Shown one piece after another: positions 1-11,118 of a stretch of 64,000 bases of DNA; the stretch's first letter is position 1; each line of letters starts with the position of its first letter. The position numbers and the translations under genes were made by a program. The notes under the pieces were generated by a model. The model saw only the letters and a list, made by a program, of their open reading frames with translations. It was not told where the DNA came from and ran no database searches. The DNA is from Hygrophila difformis (lineage: Eukaryota; Streptophyta; Magnoliopsida; Lamiales; Acanthaceae). Where the stretch lies: assembly GCA_030278955.1 (NCBI GenBank), contig JAOANR010000004.1:53137459-53201458 (forward strand), in the 5' to 3' direction.

Positions 1-373
1 CCCGCCTTCGCCTGAGGGCCGAAAGAAGCTCCTGCAGTTGCTCCTTCGCGTGAAAGACACAATCTTTAGCCGTGGCACAAGCATCCACGAGGCCAAGGTA
101 CCCGTCCAGCGCCTGTTGGACCCATTTCTCCATGAACTCGCGGGCAAAGACATGACGGGTGTGGGGAAGAAGCAGCAGGTCGTCGATGCAATTGTACAGG
201 TCCTGAAGGTGATCCAGTTTCTTGGTGATTGAAGGAAGAGATGTGGAGTCGGTGGAGACGTTCAGCTTGTGCAGATGGTCGTTGAATTGGGGGATGAGGG
301 GGTGGGATCTTGAAGGGAGACTAACAGAACGAGTGTGGGTAAAGAGTTTAGACCTCAATGGGGTGGAAATCAT
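1..373 (-). CDS. DUF241 family protein, 5' part (runs off the left edge)
   Basis: An open reading frame starts at the ATG complementary to 371-373 and stays open for 124 codons to the window edge. The protein begins MISTPLRSKLF and soon has the signature RSVSLPSRSHPL, followed by helical, leucine-rich segments (KKLDHLQDLYN, LLLLPHTRHVF, WVQQALDGYLGLVD). This Ser-rich start, the SLPSRSHP box and the order of helices are those of plant DUF241 proteins (Arabidopsis At2g17080 type). The biochemical function of that family is unknown to me. Full members are roughly 280-400 residues, so at least half is missing beyond the edge. They are usually intronless. A 24-nt poly-T run (poly-A on the coding strand) and a TATA-like box lie upstream. 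The call rests on motif recognition and the family is fairly secure. Confidence 0.8.
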   Translation of the reverse strand, partial: MISTPLRSKLFTHTRSVSLPSRSHPLIPQFNDHLHKLNVSTDSTSLPSITKKLDHLQDLYNCIDDLLLLPHTRHVFAREFMEKWVQQALDGYLGLVDACATAKDCVFHAKEQLQELLSALRRRR

Positions 374-452
374 GTTGTCTGCTTTTTTTTTTTTTTTTTT
401 TTTTTTTCTGCAGTGAAACTGAGTTTGGGGGATTTTTGCAAGCCTGGGTTGG

Positions 453-460
453 TTTATATA
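453..460 (-). promoter_or_regulatory. TATA-like box upstream of the DUF241 gene
   Basis: On the minus strand this reads TATATAAA, about 80 bp upstream of the DUF241 start codon. That is a sensible distance for a plant TATA box with a short leader. It is positional inference only. The leader also holds a homopolymer run (T at about 383-407 on the plus strand). Confidence 0.4.
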
Positions 461-985
461 TGTCATACTTAATACTCATATGTGATGGGAGTGAAGGGGA
501 CAGATGGAATCAGTAAGGTTTGTCTTTTTCTGGTGATTTGGGGTGTGGACAAAGTGGCGATGCTGTCGAGCAGTGTCCACGCCATGTGTCTCATGTTGTC
601 TCACCTACAAACACATGCCGTTTAATTTATGGGGTAAGAGTATGGTGTGGATATATCCAGTCCAACTTGGGTATTTAGGCGTTTATCTATAATTTATACT
701 ACTATATTCCAAAACTTTTTACGCTTGAGTAGTTTGATTAATTTATAGAGTGGTTTTTAAGAAATATAAGTATTACTACATTTTAGTGTTATCGAACTCC
801 CAACTTATAGGTTGAAAGTCGGGACTCTGGTTGAATGTGATTATTTTAAAAGAAATTATTTTGGGTTCAATAAATTATTAAAGTCGGAGTAACTTGAGTT
901 TGAATTTGGACTGTGTTTTTACATAAATCAACAATTTCATTGACATTGTTATCCAAAAAAACAATTTCATTGACAAAACTACTAA
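461..985. other. Intergenic, no gene seen
   Basis: AT-rich sequence between the DUF241 promoter and the first MITE. I see no coding, RNA or element signature in it on either strand. The TAA at 983-985 is the left target site of the next element. Confidence 0.5.
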
Positions 986-1366
986 GGGTCTGTTCTGCAC
1001 GCAGCTTTTGGGAGCTTTTAAGATTTTTTGGTAGCTTTAGCTTTTATTTTAAAATAAAAGTCTCGTTCTGCACACTAGCTTTTGGGAGCTTATGGGAGCT
1101 TTTAGAAGCTACCTGTAGTAGCTTTAAAAAATAAGCTCCTAACTTATTGTTGAGCAATTACAATTTTAACCCAATAACCAACTCACTACCCAATAGTCTA
1201 CCTAAAAGTTTGTCCTTTTATGTCATTTCATACATTTTTTGACAGCTACAGCTAGTTGTACAGAACACTTAAATAAAACTGACAGCTACAGCTCTCACAG
1301 CTCCCTACAGCTCCAGCTTCCTACGGCTCCAGCTTGCAGCTACAGCTCTGCGTGCAGAACAGACCC
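986..1366. mobile_element. PIF/Harbinger (Tourist-like) MITE, 381 bp
   Basis: The ends are inverted repeats: the left begins GGGTCTGTTCTGCACGCAG and the right ends CTGCGTGCAGAACAGACCC. They are flanked by the 3-bp duplication TAA (983-985 and 1367-1369). A GGG-starting TIR with a TAA/TTA target site is typical of PIF/Harbinger-derived MITEs. A second, inner inverted repeat (GTTCTGCACACTAGCT near 1063 and its partner near 1250) and many AGCT-rich direct repeats fill the inside. No transposase is present, so the element is non-autonomous. Confidence 0.8.
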
Positions 1367-1520
1367 TAATTATAATTGAAGGATGCCTAAAATGATCCTG
1401 GAATAAACAATGCTACTATAAAACTTGTGACTCATTCATTCATAGTACTATAGCTTTTTGAATCAAGACTCGAGAGAGCCGATACCAAAATAAATCATTT
1501 TGATACCAAAATAAATCATT

Positions 1521-1911
1521 TATTATGCATGTAAACAAAACATGTGAATGTCTAGTGTTCAACATCCATGTTCATGCCTTGATCATAAGGTTAGACATGT
1601 GAAAGTCTTGAAATGTATATGCCTTGATTATGAGGTTAGTAAATAGTGAGAGGATAAAAAAGTTTATAAATAGCCTATGTAATGTATTGAGAAGTTAAGT
1701 TAGAAAAATTTTATGCAAGCTTAATACTTGTTTCATTTCATAGCCATAATTATTACACTTTATCCATTTTATTATCCCACTTTTAAACTTCCTTTCTTTC
1801 ACCATTTAATCCCAATTTCCATTACAATACTTCCACTATAAACACAAGCTAATAAGCCATATACCATTTTATTGTACACATACATAAATAAAGATAGTTA
1901 TTTCTATAACA
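1521..1911 (+). repeat. Copia-1 left LTR
   Basis: 391 bp, nearly identical to 6806-7196. It contains a TATA box (TATAAATAGCC near 1663-1675) in the U3 part. It is preceded by the TSD TCATT, itself inside a short tandem duplication of a GATACCAAAATAAATCATT unit at about 1483-1520. Confidence 0.95.
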
Positions 1912-1988
1912 CGTTATCAGCACGAGGAGACTCTGTCCAGATTATCATTTGAGGTATAATATCTTATTTCTAAACTTTCAATAAGATT

Positions 1989-3026
1989 ATGGCTAACCTT
2001 GCAAAGCAGGAATTTGCTCCCTTAACCGTTGAAGAAAGCAATTATATGTCCTGGGCCCGAGATGTAAAAATGCATCTTACTTCAATGGGTCTGGAAGATA
2101 CTATTGCTGAAGGCAAAAATCACAGCCATCAAAATCAGGCAAAAGCCATGATTTTCTTGTGCCATCATATCGAAGAGGCACTTAAAATGGAGTACGTGAC
2201 TGTGGAATCCCCACTGGCATTGTGGGAAAAGCTGAAAGAAAGATATGATAATCTTAAAAAGACGGTGCTTCCAAAAGCCCTTGATGACTGGACAAACCTG
2301 AGACTTCAGGACTTCAAAACAGTCCGGGAATATAATTCCGCTGTGTTCAAAATTACGGCCCAATTGCAATTATGTGGGCAAAAGATATCTGAAGCAGAAA
2401 TGCTTGAAAAAACGTATTCTACGTTTCATGCTAAAAACACAGTATTGAGTGAGACATACCGTCAAAAAGGTTTTCAGAGATATTCTGATCTTATCACCTG
2501 CTTATTATTGGCTGAACAAAACAGCCTATTGTTGTTGAGAAATCATGAATCTAGGCCCGCAGGTGCAAAACCGTTCCCTGAGGTGAACGCGGCTCAATCA
2601 TCGAAATATGTGCGTGATCGTGGGCACTTTAAAAATCAAAATGATGATCGTGGCCAAAATCGGTATCACAATCGAGGCAGAGGTGAATCATCTCGTCAAA
2701 ATAATTATCGAAATAAGCCTCGATTTGAGCAAAATCGCAGATATGATACCAGAAGGCCTTACAAACCACAACAAAGAAATTATGCAAGAAAGCATAAACA
2801 AAATGATGAAATTTGTGATCGTTGTGGAATTAAAGGCCATATGGCTCAAACATGCCACACAACTAAACACTTAGCTGAACTGTATCAGGCCTCGAAACGA
2901 AAAGAAAGACCAGGTGTTGAAGCACACCATAATGCCCACGATGATACTTATGATGATATATTAAATGATAATATCACGCACCTGGAAGCTGATGATTTTG
3001 TTGAGCCAGATATTGTTACCAAATAA
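1989..3026 (+). CDS. Copia-1 Gag, intact ORF
   Basis: A 345-residue capsid/nucleocapsid precursor with the plant Copia (UBN2-type) gag fold: an N-terminal SYMSWARDVKMHL segment and a central LWEKLKERYD...LRLQDFKTVREYNS block. A basic Arg/Asn-rich tail leads to a CCHC zinc knuckle, CDRCGIKGHMAQTCH, at about residues 277-291. In the cell Gag builds the virus-like particle that encloses the element RNA. The ORF starts 77 bp after the LTR and is free of stops. It is separated from pol by about 180 bp of AT-rich sequence, not by a frameshift site. Confidence 0.9.
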   Translation: MANLAKQEFAPLTVEESNYMSWARDVKMHLTSMGLEDTIAEGKNHSHQNQAKAMIFLCHHIEEALKMEYVTVESPLALWEKLKERYDNLKKTVLPKALDDWTNLRLQDFKTVREYNSAVFKITAQLQLCGQKISEAEMLEKTYSTFHAKNTVLSETYRQKGFQRYSDLITCLLLAEQNSLLLLRNHESRPAGAKPFPEVNAAQSSKYVRDRGHFKNQNDDRGQNRYHNRGRGESSRQNNYRNKPRFEQNRRYDTRRPYKPQQRNYARKHKQNDEICDRCGIKGHMAQTCHTTKHLAELYQASKRKERPGVEAHHNAHDDTYDDILNDNITHLEADDFVEPDIVTK

Positions 3027-3206
3027 TATATTATATAGCTATATATATATATATATTTTGTACTTATCTTTTATAATTCCTGTTTAATATAAATAATGAT
3101 ATCTTGTACTTCCCTTTTATTATCCATGTATAATATAAATATGCTTTTGCATTAATAATATTTATATTGCTGATGTTTATTAATATTCTTATATTCTTGT
3201 AAAGAA
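3027..3206 (+). other. AT-rich spacer between gag and pol of Copia-1 (intron candidate)
   Basis: 180 bp of strongly AT-rich sequence begins right after the gag stop codon and ends ...TTCTTGTAAAG just before AAATGG, where pol begins. The run of T/A followed by a consensus AG acceptor looks like a plant intron end. GT dinucleotides just before the gag stop could serve as a donor. Copia-2 keeps the end of the same spacer (GGAAAGATAAATGGATG near 8938-8955). Splicing is inferred, not shown. Confidence 0.45.
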
Positions 3207-6200
3207 ATGGATGCTGGAAATTCAAAAGTCGGAGATGATATCTGCCTCATTGACAGTGCAACAACGCATAGCATTTTGAAAAGCAAAAGCTATTTCTCCA
3301 ATTTAAAATTGGAAAAGACCGCAGTGAAAACTATAAGCGGTAATGCAAAATGCATTGAAGGCTCCGGTAGAGCTGTTATATTTCTCCCTGAAGGGACAAA
3401 AATGGCAATTGAAAATGCCTTGTTCTCATGCAAAGCTCGAAGAAATTTACTGAGCTTCAATGATATTCGAAAAAATGGATATCACATTGAAACTTCAAAA
3501 GAGGCAGATCACGAGTATCTTTTGATAACTCGAATTGAAAATGGCAAAAAAATTGTGAATGAAAAATTGCCATGTTACTCCTCTGGCTTATACTATACAA
3601 AAATATGTGCCGCAGAAATACATAACCTAGTAGGCTTGAAAGCTACTAGTGAATTTATTACCTGGCACGATAGACTTGGGCATCCTGGCAGTATAATGCT
3701 GAGGCGAATTATTGAAAATTCAAATGGCCATACATTGAAAAGGCAAATGATATTGAAACCAAATGAGTTCCATTGTGCAGCCTGTTCACAAGGGAAATTG
3801 ATAACCAGACCATCTCCAGTAAAAGTGGGAATTGAATCCCCTACATTCCTAGAAAGAATTCAAGGCGATATATGTGGACCTATTGATCCACCGTGTGGAC
3901 CTTTCAAGTACTTTATGGTATTAATTGATGCGTCATCACGCTGGTCACACGTTTGTTTATTATCAACTCGCAATTTGGCATTCGCAAGATTACTTGCACA
4001 AATTATAAAATTGCGAGCACAGTTTCCAGATCATCCGATAAAGAAAATACGCCTTGATAATGCTGGAGAATATACATCACATGCATTTGATGATTTCTGT
4101 ATGTCGATTGGAATTACTGTTGAACATCCTGTGCCTCATGTGCACACGCAAAATGGTCTGGCAGAATCATTTATTAAGCGATTGCAATTAATTGCAAGAC
4201 CCTTGTTAATGAAATCAAGACTCCCTGTTTCTGCTTGGGGACATGCTATATTGCATGCAGCCGCACTTGTGAAAATAAGGCCGACAAGCTATCATAGCTA
4301 CTCCCCTACACAAATTGTGTTTGGAAAGGAGCCCAATATATCCCACTTGTGAATTTTTGGGTGTGCGGTTTATGTACCGATTGCGCCACCACAACGCACA
4401 TAAATGGGACCTCAAAGAAGGTTGGGCATATATGTCGGGTATGAATCACCCTCGATTATTAAATATCTTGAGCCAAAAACGGGTGATTTATTTACTGCAA
4501 GATTTGCAGACTGTCATTTTGATGAAACTCAATTCCCGACATTAGGGGGAGGAAATGATCAACTGAAAAAGGAAATATCTTGGCAAAGTCCATTTGATTT
4601 CCTTGATCCTCGTACAAGGCAATGCGAACTTGAAGTTCAAATTACCCGATGCTTTTAATGATGCTGCTAAAGTCACAAAATCATATATAAATGATACAGC
4701 AAATGCACCAGCCAATATAAATGTCCCAGAAGGGCAAATTCCAAGTGCAAATGAACCTACTGCACGCCTGAAGCGTGGTAGGCCTTTGGGTTCCAAGGAT
4801 TAAAATCCACGAAAGAAGAAAATTATCCATATGGGTGATAAATCAATCACAGATGATACTCCCGAAGGAGAAATTGATTCAACCCCGAAAAGGTTGAACC
4901 TGAAAATATTCACCCAGAAGAAAATGAAGTTATTGAAACTTCTTTCAATTATATCAATACTGGGAAATGTTGGAACCGAAAAGAAACAAACGTTGATAAT
5001 GCCTTTGCATACAACGTTGCACTCGATGTAATGGAAAATAACGAGGATCCTGAACCAAGATCAGTTGAAGAATGTCGGAAAAGAAATGATTGGCCAAAAT
5101 GGAAAGATGCGATTCAGTCTGAACTAGATTCACTGAATAAACGAAAAGTATTCGGCCCTATTGTCCAAACACCAAAAAAATGTGAAGCCTGTTGGCTACA
5201 GATGGGTGTTTGTGAGAAAAAGAAATGAAAATAATGAAATTGCCAAATATAAGGCAAGGCTTGTAGCCCAAGGTTTTTCACAACGACCGGGAATTGATTT
5301 TGAGGAAACATATTCCCCAGTTATGGATGGAATAACATTCAGGTATCTAATGAGTCTAGCAGTACGAGAAAATCTCGAAATGAGGCTGATGGATGTTGTT
5401 ACTGCATATTTATATGGCTCATTGGAGAATGATATTTATATGAAAATACCTGAAGGGTTTAAATTACCTGAGTCTTGCAACTCAAAATCCAGAGAAACTT
5501 ATTCCATCAAACTGCAAAAATCGTTGTATGGGCTCAAGCAATCTGGCCGAATGTGGTACAACCGCCTCAGTGAAAGTTTGATAAAGGAATGCTATACAAA
5601 TGACCCGATCAGCCCTTGTGTATTTATAAAGAAAAATGGGTCAGAATTTGTGATCGTCGCAGTCTATGTTGACGATTTAAATCTAATTGGAACTCCTGAA
5701 GAGTTGAAAAAGGCAGTCGAATATCTGAAAAAGGAGTTTGAAATCAAAGATTTCGGGAAAACGAAATTTTGCCTTGGCCTACAAATTGAGCATTTGGAAA
5801 TGGGCATATTTGTTCATCAATCAGCTTATACCCAAAAGGTATTAAAGCAATTTCGAATGGATTATGCTCATCCGCTAAATAATCCAATGGTCGTTCGGGC
5901 ACTTGATCCAGCAAAGGATCCATTTAGGCCAAAAGAAGATAATGAAGAGCAACTTGGCCCAGAAATTCCATATTTAAGCGCAATTGGTGCGTTAATGTAT
6001 CTTGCAAACAGCACGCGACCTGATATCGCGTTTGCAGTCAATCTACTCGCAAGATTCAGCTCTTGCCCTACTCAACGACATTGGAAAGGCATAAAGCATA
6101 TTTTTCGCTATCTCCAAGGAACAATTGATCTTGGGTTATTTTACCCAAAAGACTCTCGACATGAGTTAATTGGCTATGTCGATGCAGGTTATTTATCAGA

Positions 6201-6669
6201 CCCACACAAAGCCAAATCTCAAACAGGCTATATCTTCACGTGTGGTGGAACTGCTATCTCTTGGAGGTCAATGAAGCAGACTCTAACTGCTACTTCTTCT
6301 AATCATGCCGAAATATTAGCAATCCATGAAGCAAGTCGAGAATGTGTTTGGTTGAGGTCAATGACTCAACATATATTGAAGAGTTGTGGTTTAATCATTG
6401 AACCACAAATGCCCCCAACAATTTTATTTGAAGACAATTCGGCTTGTGTAGCCCAGTTGAAAGGGGGTTATATCAAAGGAGATAGAACGAAGCATATTTC
6501 ACCAAAATTCTTCTACACTCATGATCTTCAAAAGAATGGTGAAGTCGATGTGCAACAAATTCGATCAGAAAATAATTTAGCGGATCTATTTACCAAGGCA
6601 TTGCCGACTGCAACATTCGAGAAGCTCGTGAAGAAAATTGGAATGCGGCGGCTTCGAGATTTAAAATGA
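3207..6669 (+). pseudogene. Copia-1 Pol (protease, integrase, RT, RNase H), broken
   Basis: Pol of the Copia element, with domains in order. The protease region has DSATTHSIL in place of the usual DSGCT motif. Then come GAG-pre-integrase (TWHDRLGHP), integrase (catalytic core 3840-4350), and RT with YVDDLN near 5670, followed by Copia RNase H up to DLFTKALPTATFEKL. The first 381 codons (3207-4352) and the last 502 (5161-6669) are open. Between them I count six lesions: in-frame stops at 4350, 4401 and 4801, and frame changes near 4640, 4890 and 5175. One looks like CGA to TGA and two like AAA to TAA. Outside this 0.8-kb stretch the reading frame is clean, which is odd for neutral decay. Confidence 0.9.
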
Positions 6670-6702
6670 TGTCCAAATCAGGGGGAGCATCTGATACAAG
6701 AA

Positions 6703-6770
6703 TACTGTACTCTTTTTCCTTCACTTGGATTTTTTCCCACTGGGTTTTTTCCAAGTAAGGTTTTAACGAG
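6703..6770 (+). other. Conserved 3' hairpin of Copia-1, upstream of the PPT
   Basis: Between two purine tracts (AAATCAGGGGGAG near 6679 and CAAGGGGGAG near 6796) lies a non-coding segment with a stem: ACTTGGA at 6723-6729 pairs with TCCAAGT at 6750-6756. T-runs and an inner CCCA/TGGG pair lie inside the loop. The same layout occurs in Copia-2 with a compensated base pair, which suggests that the RNA fold matters, perhaps for packaging or plus-strand priming (inference). Confidence 0.6.
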
Positions 6771-6805
6771 GCATATTCTTCGTATTGACGACATTCAAGG
6801 GGGAG

Positions 6806-7196
6806 TATTATGCATGTAAACAAAACATGTGAATGTCTAGTGTTCAATATCCATGTTCATGCCTTGATCATAAGGTTAGACATGTGAAAGTCTTGAAATG
6901 TATATGCCTTGATTATGAGGTTAGTAAATAGTGAGAGGATAAAAAAGTTTATAAATAGCCTATGTAATGTATTGAGAAGTTAAGTTAGAAAAATTTTATG
7001 CAAGCTTAATACTTGTTTCATTTCATAGCCATAATTATTACACTTTATCCATTTTATTATCCCACTTTTAAACTTCCTTTCTTTCACCATTTAATCCCAA
7101 TTTCCATTACAATACTTCCACTATAAACACAAGCTAATAAGCCATATACCATTTTATTGTACACATACATAAATAAAGATAGTTATTTCTATAACA
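6806..7196 (+). repeat. Copia-1 right LTR
   Basis: 391 bp, one difference from the left LTR. It follows the polypurine tract and is followed by the TSD TCATT at 7197-7201. Confidence 0.95.
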
Positions 7197-7446
7197 TCAT
7201 TTTCATTTTATTGACATCCCATCCCACTTGAGGTTCTTCTATAAGAATGATAGCGTCACGGATTGCCCAAAGCACACCGGATCAATAGATGTGTCAGCTT
7301 TAACAATTACTTCCTCAATATATACTGTAAATTAACCGAGCATCAAATTATTGTTTGTTGGATTTATATATAACCTCTAAAACTAGGTAAATCTTTATAC
7401 TTAAACTCTGAATTAAAAATATATACTATATGAAGTATTAGACATT

Positions 7447-7704
7447 TGTTATGTGTCAATAAATCATCTAGTGCTTGCCCATGTAAATTATAGCAACTAC
7501 AAGTGTCAACACTTGTCATTGGATGGATGTTTAAGGAGTGACTAATCACTATACACTTACACTATAAATACTAGTGTAACATTGTAATGATGTAAATAAA
7601 AAATTAAGGCTAAAACAATACTCTTTTCTTATCCGTGTCTCTTGTATCCAATATTTAGTGTATTCCTCCAACGCACCATACATTATTATTTTAATTTCAT
7701 AACA
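7447..7704 (+). repeat. Copia-2 left LTR
   Basis: 258 bp, TGTTATG...ATAACA, with a TATA-like box (CTATAAATACTAG near 7562). No difference from 11119-11376 was seen by eye. Confidence 0.95.
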
Positions 7705-7809
7705 CGTTATCAGCACGAGTAGTTCTACGGAGGTGCTGCCGGAGGAAGTTTCAAATCTATAAAAATTATCGTTGGAGGTAATATTTATTATTTACAATTT
7801 CAATTTTAT

Positions 7810-10800
7810 TTCTACGACTAACCTTCCAGAATTGGGGTTTTATCCCTATACCCATAATTTGGGTCAATCGAGCAAAAATGAAATTGGCCTCAATATGCCA
7901 AGAAAAATAACATCCCACCGGAATTGAGAAGGGATTCGAATTATTGTCCAATACAGGCGGAATCAGATGAATTATGGCACGAATCAAATCGTCGTATAAA
8001 GACGAAATGCTGCAAAAACCCCAAAATGGGGTAAACCCCAAAAGAGGATATATATGTGCCCGGTAAAACCGGAGGAATTATGAAATACCCAAAGTGGTAT
8101 AAAAAGACTATTGCACCGATATATGAAAAATGCTATTGAAAATCCATCAAAATGTGGGAAAATATATACCGACACCTTAAGGTGGTCGTATTGCCATTCT
8201 TAGCTAGACCAAGCAATAAAATTTTGCTAAAAATCATCATTCCAGGCGAACAAATTCTTGCATACTCCCAAAGGGAATATGGATTAATATAAAAGTCCAA
8301 TAAATTGTGAGAAAAATATGTAGTCAATAATGACTATGTTGGTTTTCTTGATTGGACAAAGCGATGAAATATTGCTGAAATATTATAAAATCAAGCTGAC
8401 AAATGTTTGCCCTTTCTAAAGGAGAATATGACTAAATATGAAAATCAGGGATTGATTATGTTAAGGCAAAATGCAAAATATGATTTCATGCCAAAAGGCA
8501 AAATATTGTTGAAATCGTGGTCAAAAAATTGGATTGGGTTGAGTTATACTGGCAAAATAAAAATGTGAATTCCCCTGAATTATAAATAAATTGTCCCTAT
8601 GATGACCGAGGCCTTATAAACCCAAAAGAGGTTTAATCCCAGAAATTAAAGTTGTGATATCAAAAGCCATTGAAAATTTAAATGTCATTTGGCTAGACAT
8701 GTGGCTTATATATATGAATCCTCTAAAAGGAAAGGAAAATGAAAGGCCTTAAGGTTGAAATAAATCGTATTGATCAAGATGATTGATTTGATAATAAAGT
8801 GAAAGATGGTATCACGGACAGGGACTTAAATAAATGGAGCACAATACTAGTGCCAAATGGATACTCCCCGTTATAATCCCCCATTTAAATTGATTATCTA
8901 TCTTGTGTATATAAATTATACACTTGTGCTTGCCTTCTTGGAAAGATAAATGGATGCCTATATCAAATGAAGCCGAGGATATCTGCCTCATTGACAGTGC
9001 CATTGCACATGTATTGAAAAGCAAAAGTTATTATCCCAATTGAAAATGAGAAAAATCCACTGCTAATAAAATCAGTGGAAGTTCAAAAAGAATCTGGAAG
9101 AGTCATTGTATACCTCCTGAAGGAGAAGAAAAATTATGCTTAAATATGCACTATTCTCGAGAAAATCTCGAAAGAGCTTACTAAAGTTTTATGATATTCA
9201 GAAAATGGATATTAACTTAAAATATTGAATGAGGCAATAATGTTATCTCTCGATTACTCATATCATGATGCAAAGAAATTTGTTAAAGAAAATTGCATCA
9301 ATATCCTCTGGCATGTAATATACAAATTAAAGCTGAGTGCCGCTGAAATATATCATAAGAAAGACCCAAAGTCTACTCATAATTTTCTTACTTGGCACGA
9401 TCGGCTTGGGCATCCTCCTAAAAGTATCATGCTGAGGTGAATTATTGGAAATTTAAATTTAAATGAATATATATGCGTTGCTTGCACAAATAATTAAATT
9501 GTGAGCACACTTACATCCAATAAAGAAAATGCGATTGGATGGTGCCATTAAATCTTAAACATGTGCAAGCCAGGCCTGGCCAAAGTATAAGCCAAAAAGT
9601 AATAATTAAATTGCACGCAAGGCTGATGAGGTCAAAGTTACCTACATTAGTTTGGGGACATGCTATGCAGCAACGCTCATGAAAATAAAGCCGACAGACT
9701 GTCATTAATTCTCTCCCCTAATATTGATAAAAGCCCAATGTTTAGTAAATTAAAGTATATCTGGGTGTGCGATATAAGTCCCCCATTATGCCACCCTAAT
9801 TGGGATCCCAATGACGATTGGGTAGACATATGTCGGATATAAATCACCATTAATAAATTATATTTGGTACCAAAATCTGGTGATTTTATATATGGTTTGC
9901 AGATTATTATTTTCCGACATTAGTGGGAGATATGGATCAGCCGAAAATATATTATTGTGACTAGAAAGACTATATTGCATAAATTGCAAATTCAGACTCT
10001 AGAAGAGTTACAAAAACTCATATCGGCATTGCCCAAGGAAAGCTTGTTGCTCGAGTAAATAATTGTGGCACAAGATAATCACTTGGTCCCGAGTATGTCC
10101 TAAAATGGACCAATTATAAATGTGAAAATAAATATCTTGCACGCTTGAAGTGCAGTAAATCATCTGGTTTCAACTATAAAAATCCTCGAGGTTTACAAAT
10201 TTTAGAAAGTGACGAAATTTCTGAAATAAACTCTAGGAAAGAGCAAATAGCTCCAAAAGAGCAAGGCCATTAAAAAAAATAATGAGATCTCAATCAATCG
10301 TCACAAGTAAAAATATTTGGAACACAGATGAAATTATATTGCAAACCTAAATCGGTTGATGAATGTCGGCAAAATAAGATCTTGACTTTATGTGCAATAT
10401 GAATGCATGTTATATGCTAGCCTCAGTGACAGCCTAACAAAAAGAAGGATATATAAATGGCATTGGGATCGAAGCATATAATTGATATCTTCAAAGGACG
10501 ATGGTCTTGGGTTTATTAAATTAATACATTTGTTGATATGATATAAGAATAAACTACAGTATCGTCCGGAAGATAAATATCCCCTAAATTATCCTTAATT
10601 ATATAACACCATTGAAAGGGGAAAAAGATAAATGGATTTGAGATCTAAGATTTGGTAAAACTAAATTTTGCCTTGGTGTAGAAATTGGGTGCACACCCAC
10701 TAGTCGAATATGTGTTAAATGAATTTCAAAAAAGGATATCCGCTAAATGCTTAATGCTCGGCCGAGCCATTGATCATATAAAGTATCCTTTTATACCAAC

Positions 10801-10935
10801 ACGAGAGAATGAATAAATGTTTTGTCCAGAAGGGACCATATCTTAGTGGATTTACTCAGCAAGGTGTTGGCGACTGCGATATTAAAAAATTGATTAAGAA
10901 AATTGAAATGCGTCGGTTGAATGATCTCAAATGAA
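7810..10935 (+). pseudogene. Copia-2 gag-pol remnant
   Basis: Eroded coding sequence homologous to Copia-1. Landmarks are ACTAACCTTCCAGAATTG (gag start, 7818 on), GATATCTGCCTCATTGACAG (protease, 8979 on), CTTGGCACGATCGGCTTGG (pre-integrase, 9391 on), GTTGATGAATGTCGGCAAAA (10353 on), TTTTGCCTTGG (RT, 10668 on) and the RNase H tail ending in the ATGATCTCAAATGA stop region near 10920. Much of the integrase and RT is deleted. The 7980-8720 part is unlike Copia-1 and is rich in short mirror and inverted phrases such as CCCCAAAATGGGG and CCGGTAAAACCGG. Confidence 0.8.
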
Positions 10936-11014
10936 ATTTAAATCAGGGGGAGATGGATTGAATGATCCCAATTCTCAAATAAAGACCAAATCAGGGGGAG
11001 AATTGAACACAAGA

Positions 11015-11095
11015 ATACTGTACTCTTTTTCCTTCACTAGGATTTTTTCCCACGGGGTTTTTTCCTAGTAAGGTTTTAACGAGACATATTCTTTG
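11015..11095 (+). other. Conserved 3' hairpin of Copia-2
   Basis: Counterpart of 6703-6770: ACTAGGA (11036-11042) pairs with TCCTAGT (11063-11069). Relative to Copia-1 both sides of one base pair changed (T-A to A-T), so pairing is kept. An extra copy of the upstream purine tract (ATCAGGGGGAGA) is duplicated here, near 10945 and 10990. Confidence 0.6.
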
Positions 11096-11118
11096 CGTAA
11101 TGGGCATGCAAGGGGGAG

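Larger units (their letters stand above)
1521..7196 (+). mobile_element. Copia-1: complete but coding-defective LTR retrotransposon
   Basis: A full-length Ty1/Copia element of 5676 bp. Two 391-bp LTRs (1521-1911, 6806-7196) differ at one position that I can see (TTCAACATCC versus TTCAATATCC). The target duplication is TCATT (1516-1520 and 7197-7201). The LTRs start TA rather than TG and end CA. A primer-binding segment CGTTATCAGCACGAGG follows the left LTR, and a polypurine tract (AAGGGGGAG) precedes the right one. The order is gag, AT-rich spacer, protease-integrase, RT-RNase H, which is Copia order. The LTR carries a TATAAATAG box near 1665. Coding capacity is lost through lesions clustered at 4350-5175, so it is not autonomous now despite its recent insertion. 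Confidence 0.95.

Noticed and set aside
38..416. Plus-strand frames at the left edge
   Set aside because: They are antisense shadows of the DUF241 coding sequence; the minus frame has a family signature and these do not.
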